Part shown: in pieces, positions 17,511 through 25,765 of the stretch
Layout of the letters: each line of letters starts with the position of its first letter
Numbering within the stretch: the first letter of the stretch is position 1
Assembly: GCA_023415205.1 (NCBI GenBank)
Contig: JAEZLR010000042.1
Span: 35,179-99,178, forward strand
Source of the DNA: Bacillota bacterium
GTDB lineage: Bacteria; Bacillota; Clostridia; DSM-8532
Length of the DNA stretch: 64,000 nucleotides
Direction: 5' to 3'
Notes under the pieces: model-generated
Told to the model about the DNA's origin: nothing
The model's database searches: none
The model's input: the letters and a program-made list of their open reading frames with translations, nothing else
Position numbers and translations under genes: made by a program

Positions 17511-19124
17511 ATGAAGAAATTTATATCAATAATTTTAAGCTTGGTAATGATTTTAAGTCTTTCGCCTTTTGTTTATGCAGAAAACAGTTATGACATAAAT
17601 GCCGTTATTTCTGATACCGCAAATTATCTATATAAAACAGTAAGCAATCCGCAGGTTGGTTCTATTGGCGGTGAATGGGCGGTACTCGGACTCGCAAGAA
17701 GCGATGAGAATATCCCAAAAGAATATTTCGAGAATTACTATCAGGTAGTAGAAAAATATGTTAAAGACCATAATGGTGTACTTCATAATAAAAAATATAC
17801 CGAGTATTCAAGAGTGATTGTAGCTCTTTCCTCTATTGGCAAAAATCCTCAAGATGTTGCAGGATACAATCTTTTAACGCCCCTTGGCGATTATGAAAAA
17901 ACAATATGGCAAGGCATAAACGGTGCTATATGGGCGCTGATTGCACTTGACAGCAAAAATTATGAAATCCCTCAAAATTCTGATGCAACTATTCAGGCAA
18001 CAAGAGAAATGTATGTAAATCATATTCTCAAAAAGCAGACATCTGATGGCGGATGGGCATTAACCGGGGATGTGGCTGATCCTGATGTAACAGGTATGGC
18101 ACTTCAGGCACTTTCCAAATATCAGGATAATGAAAAGGTTAAGTCTGCCACAGAAAAAGCACTTGTTTGCCTTTCAAATATGCAAAATGAGAATGGTGGA
18201 TTTTCAAGCTATGATACAGAAAATTCAGAGAGCAATGTTCAGGTTGTAGTTGCTCTTTGTGAACTTGGTATTCCCTATAATGATGTCAGGTTTGTTAAAA
18301 ACGGAAATACAATTTTAGATGAGCTTATGTCATACTACAATAAAGGAAATGGGTTTAATCATACATCTACTGGAAGCGGTGCAAACTTAATGGCAACAGA
18401 GCAAGCCTTTTATGGTCTTGTTGCTGTTAAAAGACAACAAGAAGGCAAAAGCAGTCTTTACAGAATGTCCGATGCAATACAGGTATCAGGAGAAGCAAAT
18501 GTTACGATTGGTCTTAAAGACAAACACGCCGATGTTAAGATGATGGATATAATATCTCCCGGAAAAACATTCTCTGACATATCAGGACATAGTAACAAAA
18601 CTGCCATTGAAGCCCTCGCATCGAGAGGAATTATAAACGGCAAGACAGAAAATACTTTTGAGCCTGAAAGCACTATGACAAGAGCGGAATTTGCAACTAT
18701 TATTGCAAGAGGTCTTGGACTTCCCCAAAAGAGCGATATAATTTTTAAAGATGTAACAGTAAACGATTGGTTTTATAATTATGTGGGTACTGCATATAGC
18801 TACGGCATTATAAAAGGCGTATCCGAAAATGAATTTAATCCAAACGGCACTATCACTCGTGAAGAAGCGGCTGTAATGGTTGCAAGAGCAGCAAAGCTTT
18901 GCGGAATAAATACCGAAATGGATACACTTGCAATCCGTGATGTTTTGGCACAGTTCTTTGACTATGTAAAAGCATCTGATTGGTCACAAAGCTCACTTGC
19001 TTTTTGCTATAATGAAAAAATCCTTGATGACAGCGTAATGGATATAAAACCAAAAGAGGCAGTCACAAGAGCAGAAATAGCATCTATGCTTTATAGTATG
19101 CTTTTCAATGCAAAGCTTCTGTAA
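17511..19124 (+). CDS. SLH-anchored alpha/alpha-barrel (prenyltransferase-repeat) surface protein, transcobalamin alpha-domain-like
   Basis: A 537-residue exported protein. Signal peptide 1-23. Residues about 35-290 hold repeats of the squalene-cyclase/prenyltransferase class (WQGINGAIWALIALD, SDGGWAL, NENGGFSSYD), which build an alpha6/alpha6 barrel, the same fold as the alpha domain of transcobalamin and intrinsic factor. The catalytic DxDD of cyclases is absent, so a binding role is more likely. Three SLH motifs follow from about 353, 410 and 470. It sits between two DUF4430 proteins behind a cobalamin riboswitch, so alpha and beta halves of a transcobalamin-like binder appear to be encoded separately. 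Binding is inferred, not shown. Confidence 0.8.
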   Translation: MKKFISIILSLVMILSLSPFVYAENSYDINAVISDTANYLYKTVSNPQVGSIGGEWAVLGLARSDENIPKEYFENYYQVVEKYVKDHNGVLHNKKYTEYSRVIVALSSIGKNPQDVAGYNLLTPLGDYEKTIWQGINGAIWALIALDSKNYEIPQNSDATIQATREMYVNHILKKQTSDGGWALTGDVADPDVTGMALQALSKYQDNEKVKSATEKALVCLSNMQNENGGFSSYDTENSESNVQVVVALCELGIPYNDVRFVKNGNTILDELMSYYNKGNGFNHTSTGSGANLMATEQAFYGLVAVKRQQEGKSSLYRMSDAIQVSGEANVTIGLKDKHADVKMMDIISPGKTFSDISGHSNKTAIEALASRGIINGKTENTFEPESTMTRAEFATIIARGLGLPQKSDIIFKDVTVNDWFYNYVGTAYSYGIIKGVSENEFNPNGTITREEAAVMVARAAKLCGINTEMDTLAIRDVLAQFFDYVKASDWSQSSLAFCYNEKILDDSVMDIKPKEAVTRAEIASMLYSMLFNAKLL

Positions 19125-19135
19125 GGAGAGATTGG

Positions 19136-20050
19136 ATGAGAAAGCACAAAAATAAAATAATAGCAGGTGTTATAATTACCATTGTATTGACATTTGTCTT
19201 TTGGTATGGCGGTGATGCACCGGGACTTCGTGGCTGGGAAACTCAACCGAAAGAAACAGTAGTCCAAATTGATGAACCAACAAAAGAGGAACTTGCAGAG
19301 GCTGAAAAAGCTGTCAGCGACATTCCGGTAAAGGAAGAAAACGAACCCGCAACCGAGGAAAATAAACCGCAAAAGCAAGACGGAACACCTATGACTTCGG
19401 CAGAAAAGATTGCTATGGCAGAGAAAATTGCCGATAGTACGCCCCCCTCTACCGAAGAAGTAACACCTTCTGTTGAAACCAAACAAAGTAATGAGGAATA
19501 TTCCGAAGAACAAGGAATGGTTATAAATGAGGTTACGGGCAAAGACCAATACAGAACCGATCCTGTTCCAGAAGGAAAACCCATACCCGTCGAGCCTGAA
19601 AATGCGGTGATTACAGATAAAGAACTTACTTGTACTTTGTCTGTAAGGTGCGATACGATTTTACAAAACATGGGTTGGCTTGATAGTGAAAAGATTGAAC
19701 TCGTACCTAAAGACGGTGTTATATTTGCAGAAAAGACCGTTACATTTTACGAGGGTGAAAGTGTATTCAATCTTCTTATGCGAGAAATGAAACGAAACAA
19801 AATACATATGGAATTTGAAAACACACCCATATACAATAGTGCCTATATCGAAGGCATAGCAAACCTTTACGAATTTGATTGCGGTGAGCTTTCAGGTTGG
19901 ATGTATAAGGTAAACGGATGGTTCCCTAATTACGGATGCTCTCGTTATCAATTAAAAGCCGGAGATAAGGTCGAATGGGTATATACCTGTGATTTAGGTG
20001 TTGATGTTGGCGGATATGGATCATCAAACGGCAATAAGCGAGGAGAATAA
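19136..20050 (+). CDS. Membrane-anchored DUF4430 (transcobalamin beta-like) protein
   Basis: A 304-residue protein: short basic N-terminus, one membrane helix at about 7-24, an acidic Glu/Pro-rich spacer to about 160, then a DUF4430 domain (SVRCDTILQN, FYEGESVFNLL, LSGWMYKVNGW, KVEWVYTC). The last elements match the DUF4430 region of the giant SLH protein. The helix without a cleavage site suggests it stays in the membrane with the domain outside, close to the ECF transporter. It could pass cobalamin from the SLH proteins to the permease. It starts 11 bases after the previous gene, with GGAGAG before the ATG. Confidence 0.82.
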   Translation: MRKHKNKIIAGVIITIVLTFVFWYGGDAPGLRGWETQPKETVVQIDEPTKEELAEAEKAVSDIPVKEENEPATEENKPQKQDGTPMTSAEKIAMAEKIADSTPPSTEEVTPSVETKQSNEEYSEEQGMVINEVTGKDQYRTDPVPEGKPIPVEPENAVITDKELTCTLSVRCDTILQNMGWLDSEKIELVPKDGVIFAEKTVTFYEGESVFNLLMREMKRNKIHMEFENTPIYNSAYIEGIANLYEFDCGELSGWMYKVNGWFPNYGCSRYQLKAGDKVEWVYTCDLGVDVGGYGSSNGNKRGE

Positions 20051-20051
20051 A

Positions 20052-20564
20052 ATGGTACAGTGTTATTTTTGAAATGGTAAAGGAAAAACAACTGCTGCAA
20101 TCGGTGCGGTTATTCGCTGTGTAGGTTGCGGACAAAAGGCTTTGTATGTAGGCTTTTTGAAAAATAACGATTCTGCTGAATTTAAGGTTTTGGGTACTCT
20201 TGAAAACGTTGATATGCTATTTTCAGACGAGAAGTACAGGTTATATGACAATGAAAAACCGGAGCTTGCACCAAAATTCATAAAGGCATATACAAAGCTT
20301 TTGTTTGACGAAACTGCAAAGATAAAATCAAACTATCAGATGATAGTGCTTGATGAGATTCTTGATGCAGTAGAGTTTGGATATGTAGATGAAGATGAAT
20401 TTATAAAGGTACTTAACGAATGGAAAGAAAGTGCGGAAATAATTCTTACCGGGCACGAATTGCCCGAGAAAATTGCAAAGGTATGCGATTATGTATCAGA
20501 GGTAAGAGAAATAAATCATCCGTATAACAGCGGTACTATCGCACGAAAAGGAATTGAATACTAA
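20052..20564 (+). pseudogene. cobO: Cob(I)alamin adenosyltransferase (CobO/BtuR-like) with in-frame TGA in the P-loop
   Basis: Reading from the ATG at 20052 (AGGAGA site just before it) gives MVQCYF, a TGA at 20070-20072, then NGKGKTTAAIGAVIRCVG and on for about 160 residues. Family members read Y-T-G-N-G-K-G-K-T, so the TGA replaces the first Gly of the ATP-binding P-loop, a one-base change from GGA. Later motifs (IVLDEILDAV, LTGHELP) fit the family, which adenosylates cobalamin. Without readthrough no functional enzyme is made; restarts downstream lose the P-loop. Nonsense mutation, sequencing error or recoding are all possible. About 170 codons, full family length otherwise. Confidence 0.78.
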
Positions 20565-20565
20565 T

Positions 20566-21453
20566 ATGAGTGAATTTAAAACATATCACCCGATTGTGAA
20601 TTTTACATACTTTGTATTTGTAATCGGGTTCAGTTGCGCATTTATGCATCCTGTGTGTCTATGCATTTCGCTTGTGAGCGGATTTGCATATTCCGTGATG
20701 CTGAAGGGCAAAAAAGCAATTAAAATAAACTTAATATATATGATTCCAATGCTACTTGCGATGGCACTTATAAACCCTGCCTTCAATCACGAAGGCGTTA
20801 CCATCATAGAATATTTGCCAAGCGGAAATCCGCTGACTCTCGAATCAATCATTTACGGAATCTGTGCGGCAATTATGATTGTAAGTGTTATCTGTCATTT
20901 CAGTTGCTACAATGAGGTTATGACAAGCGATAAGTTTATTTATCTTTTCGGAAAAATCATTCCTGCTATGTCGCTTATCATTTCGATGACGCTTCGGTTT
21001 GTTCCAAAGTTTTCGGCACAGCTTAAAGTTGTAACAAATGCCCAAAGATGTATGGGGCGTGATGTGTCAAACGGCAGTATTATCAAGCGAGCAAAGAATG
21101 GACTAAATATTCTTTCGATTATGACAACGTGGTCGTTAGAAAATGCCATTGAAACTGCAGACAGTATGAAATCCCGTGGATATGGAATTCCGGGGAGGAC
21201 TGCATTTTCAATCTTTACTTTTGATAAGAGAGATAAGAAATCATTAGTCTGTATTTTGCTTTTAGGAATATATACACTTATTGGTAATTTGATGGGTGGA
21301 ATGTATTTCAGTTTCTTTCCGTCAATGAAAGTGGCTGAAATTTCATTCTTTAACATAAGCGTATTCGTGGCATATCTTATGCTTTGCATAAGTCCAATAA
21401 TTATTGAAATTTGGGAGGTGAGAAAATGGAAAGCTTTAAGGTCGAAAATCTAA
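20566..21453 (+). CDS. ecfT: ECF transporter transmembrane component EcfT
   Basis: A 295-residue membrane protein of the CbiQ/EcfT family: about five helices and the coupling-helix motif region (NAQRCMGRD and ADSMKSRGYG, matching the A-R-x-x-A/G-type motifs that contact the ATPases). It forms the scaffold joining the S component to the two ATPases of an energy-coupling-factor importer. The ATG at 20566 lies right after the adenosyltransferase stop; an in-frame TTG at 20554 is an alternative. Its end overlaps the ATPase gene by 28 bases, so the two are translationally coupled. Substrate, by riboswitch context, is most likely cobalamin. Confidence 0.88.
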   Translation: MSEFKTYHPIVNFTYFVFVIGFSCAFMHPVCLCISLVSGFAYSVMLKGKKAIKINLIYMIPMLLAMALINPAFNHEGVTIIEYLPSGNPLTLESIIYGICAAIMIVSVICHFSCYNEVMTSDKFIYLFGKIIPAMSLIISMTLRFVPKFSAQLKVVTNAQRCMGRDVSNGSIIKRAKNGLNILSIMTTWSLENAIETADSMKSRGYGIPGRTAFSIFTFDKRDKKSLVCILLLGIYTLIGNLMGGMYFSFFPSMKVAEISFFNISVFVAYLMLCISPIIIEIWEVRKWKALRSKI

Positions 21454-24101
21454 GTTTTAGTTATCCTAACAGATGCGATAAAGCACTTGAAGATATAAAC
21501 TTTACTGTAAATCAAGGTGAGTTCGTTTTGCTTTGCGGCAAATCAGGGTGTGGTAAGACTACACTTTTAAGACTGTTAAAATCATCCCTTGCACCGCACG
21601 GTGAAATAAGCGGAAGTATTTATTTTAACGGCAAAAATCTTTTGGACTATGATACCAAAAAACAAGCATCAAGTATTGGCTTTGTGATGCAGAATCCCGA
21701 CAATCAGATTGTAGCCGATAAGGTGTGGCACGAGCTTGCGTTCGGTTTAGAAAGTCTTGGATATAAGCAAACCGAAATCAGAACAAGAGTGTCTGAAATG
21801 GCATCCTTTTTCGGCATACAGACTTGGTTTTATAAGAAAGTAACAGAACTTTCAGGAGGTCAGAAGCAACTGTTAAACCTTGCATCTGTTATGGCAATGC
21901 AGCCATCTGTTTTGATATTGGACGAGCCTACAAGTCAGCTTGATCCAATTGCCGCAGGAGAGTTTTTGAAGACTTTAGAAAAAATCAACCGTGAGCTTGG
22001 AACAACCATCATTCTCACCGAACATCGCTTGGAAGATGCTTTCCCGATGGCGGATAGGGTAATCGTAATGGATGATGGGAAAATCATTGCAGATAGTACA
22101 CCTGAAAAAGTCGGTATAATTCTCAAAGAAAAAAATCACGATATGTATAAAGCACTTCCGACACCAATGCGAGTTCATAGTGAAGTGGCAAATGATTTGC
22201 CTTGTCCTTTAACTGTCCGTGAAGGCAGAACATGGCTTGAAGAATATTCAAAAGAAAACACATTAGATTCTACTGTTATTCCGTGTGATGAATTAAAAGA
22301 AAACAACCATATAGTTATACAAATTAAAGATGCTTGGTTCCGATACGAAAAGGAACTGCCTGATGTAGTAAAAGGATTTGATTTGACCATACATAAAGGC
22401 GAATTAGTTTGTCTTGTTGGCGGTAACGGAACCGGGAAAACAACTGCACTCTCCCTTATATCAGGTCTTAACACACCATACAGAGGTGATGTGCTGATAA
22501 ATGGGCAAAGCATCTCTAAGATAAAGAATTTATATGATGGTTTGCTCGGCGTTCTTCCACAGAATCCGCAGAGCGTATTCGTTAAGAAAACAGTTTATCT
22601 TGATTTGTTGGAAATCCTTTCCGATAAGAAACTCTCAAAAGAAGAAAAAGAACAAAAGGTACAAAATATATCTGTACTTTGCAGAATTGAAAATCTTTTA
22701 GACTCACATCCATATGATTTGTCAGGCGGCGAACAGCAAAGAGCTGCACTTGCCAAAATCCTTCTTATGGAGCCTGAAATACTGCTTCTTGATGAGCCCA
22801 CAAAAGGAATGGATGCACACTTCAAAGAAGAATTTGCAGATATTCTTTTAGACTTAAAATCAAACGGTGTAACAATTCTTATGGTGTCTCACGATATAGA
22901 ATTCTGCGCAGAATACGCAGACAGATGTGCTCTTGTGTTTGACGGAAGCATTACATCAGTTGATACGCCGAGGGAGTTTTTCAAGGGCAAAAATTTCTAT
23001 ACCACCTCTGCAAATAGAATGGCACGAACAAAGTTACCTGATGCAGTTTTGGCAGAAGATATTATTATCGCTTGTGGCGATAAAGTGAAAAAAAGAGAAA
23101 GACAAACACGGCACATAGAATTATATAAGCATCAGAGAGAAAACAAACCTCAAAAAGAAAAAGTGCAGAAACTTACTCCTGCAAGAAGTATATGCGGTAG
23201 TATATTTGCTTTACTTTTTGTACTGATGTTCCTGCCACTTAAAACCGATATAAATATATTGAATATCGATGTAAAAAGCTTTGCGGGATTCGGTGTTTAT
23301 GAAATAGCCATGGTATTAGTGTTGTTTGCCTCATGTTTCTGCTTCTTTCCGCAAAGAGATATTGGAATAGAAGTAATACAAATTCCAAAATCGGACAGAA
23401 AACTTACCAAAAGAACTCTTGTGGCAACATTCTTGATATTACTTTTAATACCGCTCACGATTTATGTCGGAGTTTTCTTCTTAGGTGACAGAAAGTATTA
23501 TTTTATAAGCCTACTCATCATTCTTGAAACAATGATACCATTTTGTATGGTATTTGAATCAAGAAAGCCAAAAGCAAGAGAACTTATTATAATAAGCGTG
23601 CTTTGTGCAATCGCAGTAGCAGGCAGAGCGGCATTCTTTATGCTTCCGCAGTTTAAGCCTGTTGTAGCACTTGTTATTATAGCAGGTGTTTGTTTCGGCG
23701 GCGAAACGGGATTCTTGGTAGGTGCAGTAACCGGATTTGTTTCAAACTTTTTCTTTGGACAAGGTCCGTGGACACCGTGGCAGATGTTTGCCTTTGGTAT
23801 TATTGGATTTATTGCAGGAATACTTTTCAAAAAAGGATTCCTTCGCAGGACAAAAGCATCTCTTTGTATCTTCGGATTTATTGCAACGATTATGATTTAC
23901 GGAGGAATTATGAACCCTGCATCCGTAATTATGTATCAGGCTAACCCAACAAAAGCAATGATAGTATCTGCTTATATTATGGGAATACCATTTGACTTAA
24001 TTCACGCACTCGGAACAGCGTTCTTTCTATGGTTTATATCCGAACCTATGATAGATAAGCTTGAGAGGATTAAAGTTAAATATGGGTTGGTGGAGAGATA
24101 A
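21426..24101 (+). CDS. Fused ECF transporter ATPase-ATPase-S component (predicted cobalamin)
   Basis: An 891-residue fusion. ATPase 1: Walker A GKSGCGKTT near 37, LSGGQKQ near 142, Walker B and DEPTSQLD near 161. ATPase 2: GGNGTGKTT near 331, LSGGEQQ near 431, DEPTKGMD near 455. After a basic linker come about eight to ten membrane helices (near 590-885). Their last six, including VAGRAAFF, CFGGETGFLVG and FFFGQGPWTPWQM, look like a substrate-specific S component. With EcfT this is a complete importer. Solitary A-A'-S fusions are uncommon: most ECF systems encode these parts separately. ATG at 21426 follows GGGAGGTG inside the end of ecfT. Confidence 0.87.
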   Translation: MESFKVENLSFSYPNRCDKALEDINFTVNQGEFVLLCGKSGCGKTTLLRLLKSSLAPHGEISGSIYFNGKNLLDYDTKKQASSIGFVMQNPDNQIVADKVWHELAFGLESLGYKQTEIRTRVSEMASFFGIQTWFYKKVTELSGGQKQLLNLASVMAMQPSVLILDEPTSQLDPIAAGEFLKTLEKINRELGTTIILTEHRLEDAFPMADRVIVMDDGKIIADSTPEKVGIILKEKNHDMYKALPTPMRVHSEVANDLPCPLTVREGRTWLEEYSKENTLDSTVIPCDELKENNHIVIQIKDAWFRYEKELPDVVKGFDLTIHKGELVCLVGGNGTGKTTALSLISGLNTPYRGDVLINGQSISKIKNLYDGLLGVLPQNPQSVFVKKTVYLDLLEILSDKKLSKEEKEQKVQNISVLCRIENLLDSHPYDLSGGEQQRAALAKILLMEPEILLLDEPTKGMDAHFKEEFADILLDLKSNGVTILMVSHDIEFCAEYADRCALVFDGSITSVDTPREFFKGKNFYTTSANRMARTKLPDAVLAEDIIIACGDKVKKRERQTRHIELYKHQRENKPQKEKVQKLTPARSICGSIFALLFVLMFLPLKTDINILNIDVKSFAGFGVYEIAMVLVLFASCFCFFPQRDIGIEVIQIPKSDRKLTKRTLVATFLILLLIPLTIYVGVFFLGDRKYYFISLLIILETMIPFCMVFESRKPKARELIIISVLCAIAVAGRAAFFMLPQFKPVVALVIIAGVCFGGETGFLVGAVTGFVSNFFFGQGPWTPWQMFAFGIIGFIAGILFKKGFLRRTKASLCIFGFIATIMIYGGIMNPASVIMYQANPTKAMIVSAYIMGIPFDLIHALGTAFFLWFISEPMIDKLERIKVKYGLVER

Positions 24102-24238
24102 GTTGTGGTACCGATGGCAAGATAAATAAAACGAACTATATTTACTATTTTCCCCAAAGCACTTGAAATCTTTTCAATTTGTGGTATCATTATGAGTGTC
24201 AGGTAAACGATATTCGACTTATCGTTTGATTCTTGGCG

Positions 24239-24257
24239 TGATACTACTTTGATACTA
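24239..24257 (+). repeat. Paired TGATACTA repeats near the right island end
   Basis: TGATACTA at 24239 and 24250, same orientation and 11-base period as the pair at 9562/9573. Confidence 0.55.
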
Positions 24258-24319
24258 AAAAATCGAGCAAAGTAAAATAATATGGAGATTAGAGAAGAAA
24301 TACACGCTAAAATCCATAA

Positions 24320-24345
24320 AATACTAAACAAACAAGTTTAGTATT
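24320..24345. repeat. Inverted repeat inside the right island end
   Basis: AATACTAAAC and GTTTAGTATT with a 6-base loop, 12 bases before the right attachment copy; no T tract, so more likely a protein-binding site than a terminator. Confidence 0.4.
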
Positions 24346-24356
24346 AAAGAAACTTT

Positions 24357-24371
24357 ATCGAGTGGGAATAA
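24357..24371 (+). repeat. Right attachment-site copy (attR)
   Basis: ATCGAGTGGGAATAA, 14 of 15 bases identical to the guaA 3' end at 9488-9502. Confidence 0.8.
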
Positions 24372-24386
24372 TATCTTTAGTGTTTT

Positions 24387-24435
24387 AAGTCCCGGAAGGC
24401 CTTGATTTATCAGGGCTTTCCGGGACTTTACTTTT
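24387..24435 (+). terminator. Probable original guaA terminator, displaced by the island
   Basis: AAGTCCCGGAAGgCC pairs with GGgCTTTCCGGGACTT, followed by TACTTTT. It lies 15 bases beyond the right attachment copy, where the native guaA terminator would be expected before insertion. Confidence 0.75.
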
Positions 24436-24602
24436 CATTGGTTTGATCGAATCGATTTTTACCTCCGGCTCTCTTTTACGGCCAGATGTAAACCTATTCG
24501 ACCACCATTCACCCTTGAATATCCTGAAAAAAGGCCAATTCTACTGCTGTTCGGTTGTGAAACAACTGATCATGCTGTAGAATGATGGCGAGGTGAAGGA
24601 CC

Positions 24603-25358
24603 ATGTTTGAGATTGATAAGGAAAAATTTGGAGGATTTGTTGCTCAGCTTCGAAAAGAAAAGGGTTATACCCAAAAGGAATTAGCGCAGCGCCTTTTCAT
24701 ATCGGATAAAGCCATCAGCAAAAGGGAGACTGCCATCAGCATTCCGGATACGACTCTACTGATCCCTCTGGCAGACCTGCTGGGTGTTACTGTCACAGAG
24801 CTATTGATGTGTCAGCGTATAGAGCATGACAACACCCTGGATGCCGGGCAAGTGGAGAGCATTGTAAAAACGGCCATCTCCTACTCCGAGGAAGATCAGA
24901 CGAGAGCCTATCAGCAAAAGAGCAAGTGGGGACTCATTTATACTATTGCTTTAATTATTAGCTGTGCGGTGGTGTATCTGACTTACTCAAGCGGATATGA
25001 TACGACAACTCTAGCTACCATAGGACTCCTGAGCGTAATCTTCGGCGGATATTTTTGTTTCTTTGCCAAGGCAAAGCTGCCAACCTATTATGATGAGAAC
25101 CGCATCAACGCTTACAGCGATGGAGTGTTTCGTATTAATGTTCCCGGCCTGTACTTTAACAATAGCAATTGGCCGCACATCCTGAACGTAGGGCGTATAT
25201 GGGCAGTGGCAACCATGGTGGCCTATCCGATACTGTCCTTTCTGATGGGCTTCTTTTTACCTGAGCTTTGGAGCAAAACGGAGCTTGCCTTCTCCTTGAT
25301 TCTCTCCCTCGGGGGATTGTTTATTCCCATCTATATTGTCGGAAAGAAATATGAATAA
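24603..25358 (+). CDS. XRE-type helix-turn-helix protein with membrane domain
   Basis: A 251-residue protein. Residues 1-70 are an XRE helix-turn-helix (FVAQLRKEKGYTQKELAQRL, ISKRETAISIPD). Residues about 108-250 hold roughly five membrane helices. Such membrane-tethered regulators are common in Bacillota and may sense the envelope, but the signal is unknown. ATG with GAGGTG upstream; followed by its own terminator. It lies outside the guaA island. Confidence 0.78.
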   Translation: MFEIDKEKFGGFVAQLRKEKGYTQKELAQRLFISDKAISKRETAISIPDTTLLIPLADLLGVTVTELLMCQRIEHDNTLDAGQVESIVKTAISYSEEDQTRAYQQKSKWGLIYTIALIISCAVVYLTYSSGYDTTTLATIGLLSVIFGGYFCFFAKAKLPTYYDENRINAYSDGVFRINVPGLYFNNSNWPHILNVGRIWAVATMVAYPILSFLMGFFLPELWSKTELAFSLILSLGGLFIPIYIVGKKYE

Positions 25359-25370
25359 GGAATTCTAGAA

Positions 25371-25404
25371 AACCCGGAAACTAAAATTTCGGGTTGTCTT
25401 TTTT
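25371..25404 (+). terminator. Intrinsic terminator after the membrane XRE gene
   Basis: AACCCGgAAA / TTTCGGGTT hairpin, then GTCTTTTTT. Confidence 0.75.
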
Positions 25405-25425
25405 ATAGGTATATCCATCATAAGG

Positions 25426-25483
25426 TTGACAGGGGAGAGGATTTTATGTCATACTATATTTAACATTTAGGTTAAATGTTAAA
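25426..25483 (+). promoter_or_regulatory. sdpRI promoter with perfect palindromic operator
   Basis: TTGACA at 25426, 18-nt spacer, CATACT. Immediately downstream is a perfect inverted repeat: TTTAACATTTA (25459-25469), spacer GGT, and its exact complement to 25483, ending at the ribosome site. The position fits autorepression by the ArsR-type protein encoded next. Confidence 0.72.
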
Positions 25484-25497
25484 GGAGGCGGTCAACC

Positions 25498-25761
25498 TTG
25501 GGTTTGCAAAATACTATGAAGGCCCTTGCCGATCCCATACGGCGTGAAATACTCAATCTTTTGAGAAACGGCAGAATGTCAGCAGGAGAGATTACAGACC
25601 ATTTTAATGTCACGGCAGCCTCTATATCGCGGCATCTTTCGGTACTCAAAGAAGCAGATCTTATTCGGGATAACCGGGAGGGCAAGTTTATTTTCTATGA
25701 ACTAAACACTTCTGTTCTAGAGGAAATCATGCTTTGGATTACTGATTTGAAGGGAGAGTAA
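25498..25761 (+). CDS. sdpR: SdpR-type autorepressor (ArsR family)
   Basis: An 87-residue winged-helix repressor (ALADPIRREILNLLRNGRMS, DHFNVTAASISRHLSVLKEA, then the beta-wing REGKFIFYEL). No metal-binding Cys box is present, as in SdpR of Bacillus subtilis, which represses its own operon with sdpI and is sequestered by SdpI when the toxin SdpC is bound. TTG start at 25498 with AAAGGAGG. Four bases separate it from the SdpI-like gene. The operator upstream is very clear. Confidence 0.87.
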   Translation: MGLQNTMKALADPIRREILNLLRNGRMSAGEITDHFNVTAASISRHLSVLKEADLIRDNREGKFIFYELNTSVLEEIMLWITDLKGE

Positions 25762-25765
25762 AACA

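Larger units (their letters stand above)
9491..24371. mobile_element. Genomic island inserted at the 3' end of guaA, carrying a cobalamin-uptake locus
   Basis: The block is bounded by GAGTGGGAATAA at the guaA stop and again at its right end. The right copy re-encodes the guaA tail IEWE-stop. Inside it the DNA is visibly more AT-rich than guaA, and a new terminator stands beside each end. Two TGATACTA repeats 11 bases apart lie near each boundary, as expected for integrase arm sites. The 3' end of guaA is a known hotspot for integrative elements. No integrase, relaxase or replication gene is visible, so it is either non-autonomous, mobilised by another element, or a decayed remnant. The cargo is a riboswitch-led B12 acquisition operon and a divergent XRE regulator. 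Confidence 0.82.

Noticed and set aside
17511..19124. A terpene cyclase or prenyltransferase enzyme
   Set aside because: It has the barrel repeats but no DxDD or other catalytic motif, and it is exported and wall-anchored.
20070..20072. TGA as selenocysteine or a reassigned codon
   Set aside because: The replaced residue is Gly of a P-loop, not Cys; no convincing hairpin follows the TGA; and TGA ends other genes here (for example at 2714 and 47955).
9679..24101. A conjugative element or prophage in the guaA island
   Set aside because: No relaxase, coupling protein, type IV secretion, replication, capsid or integrase gene can be read; all cargo belongs to regulation and cobalamin uptake.
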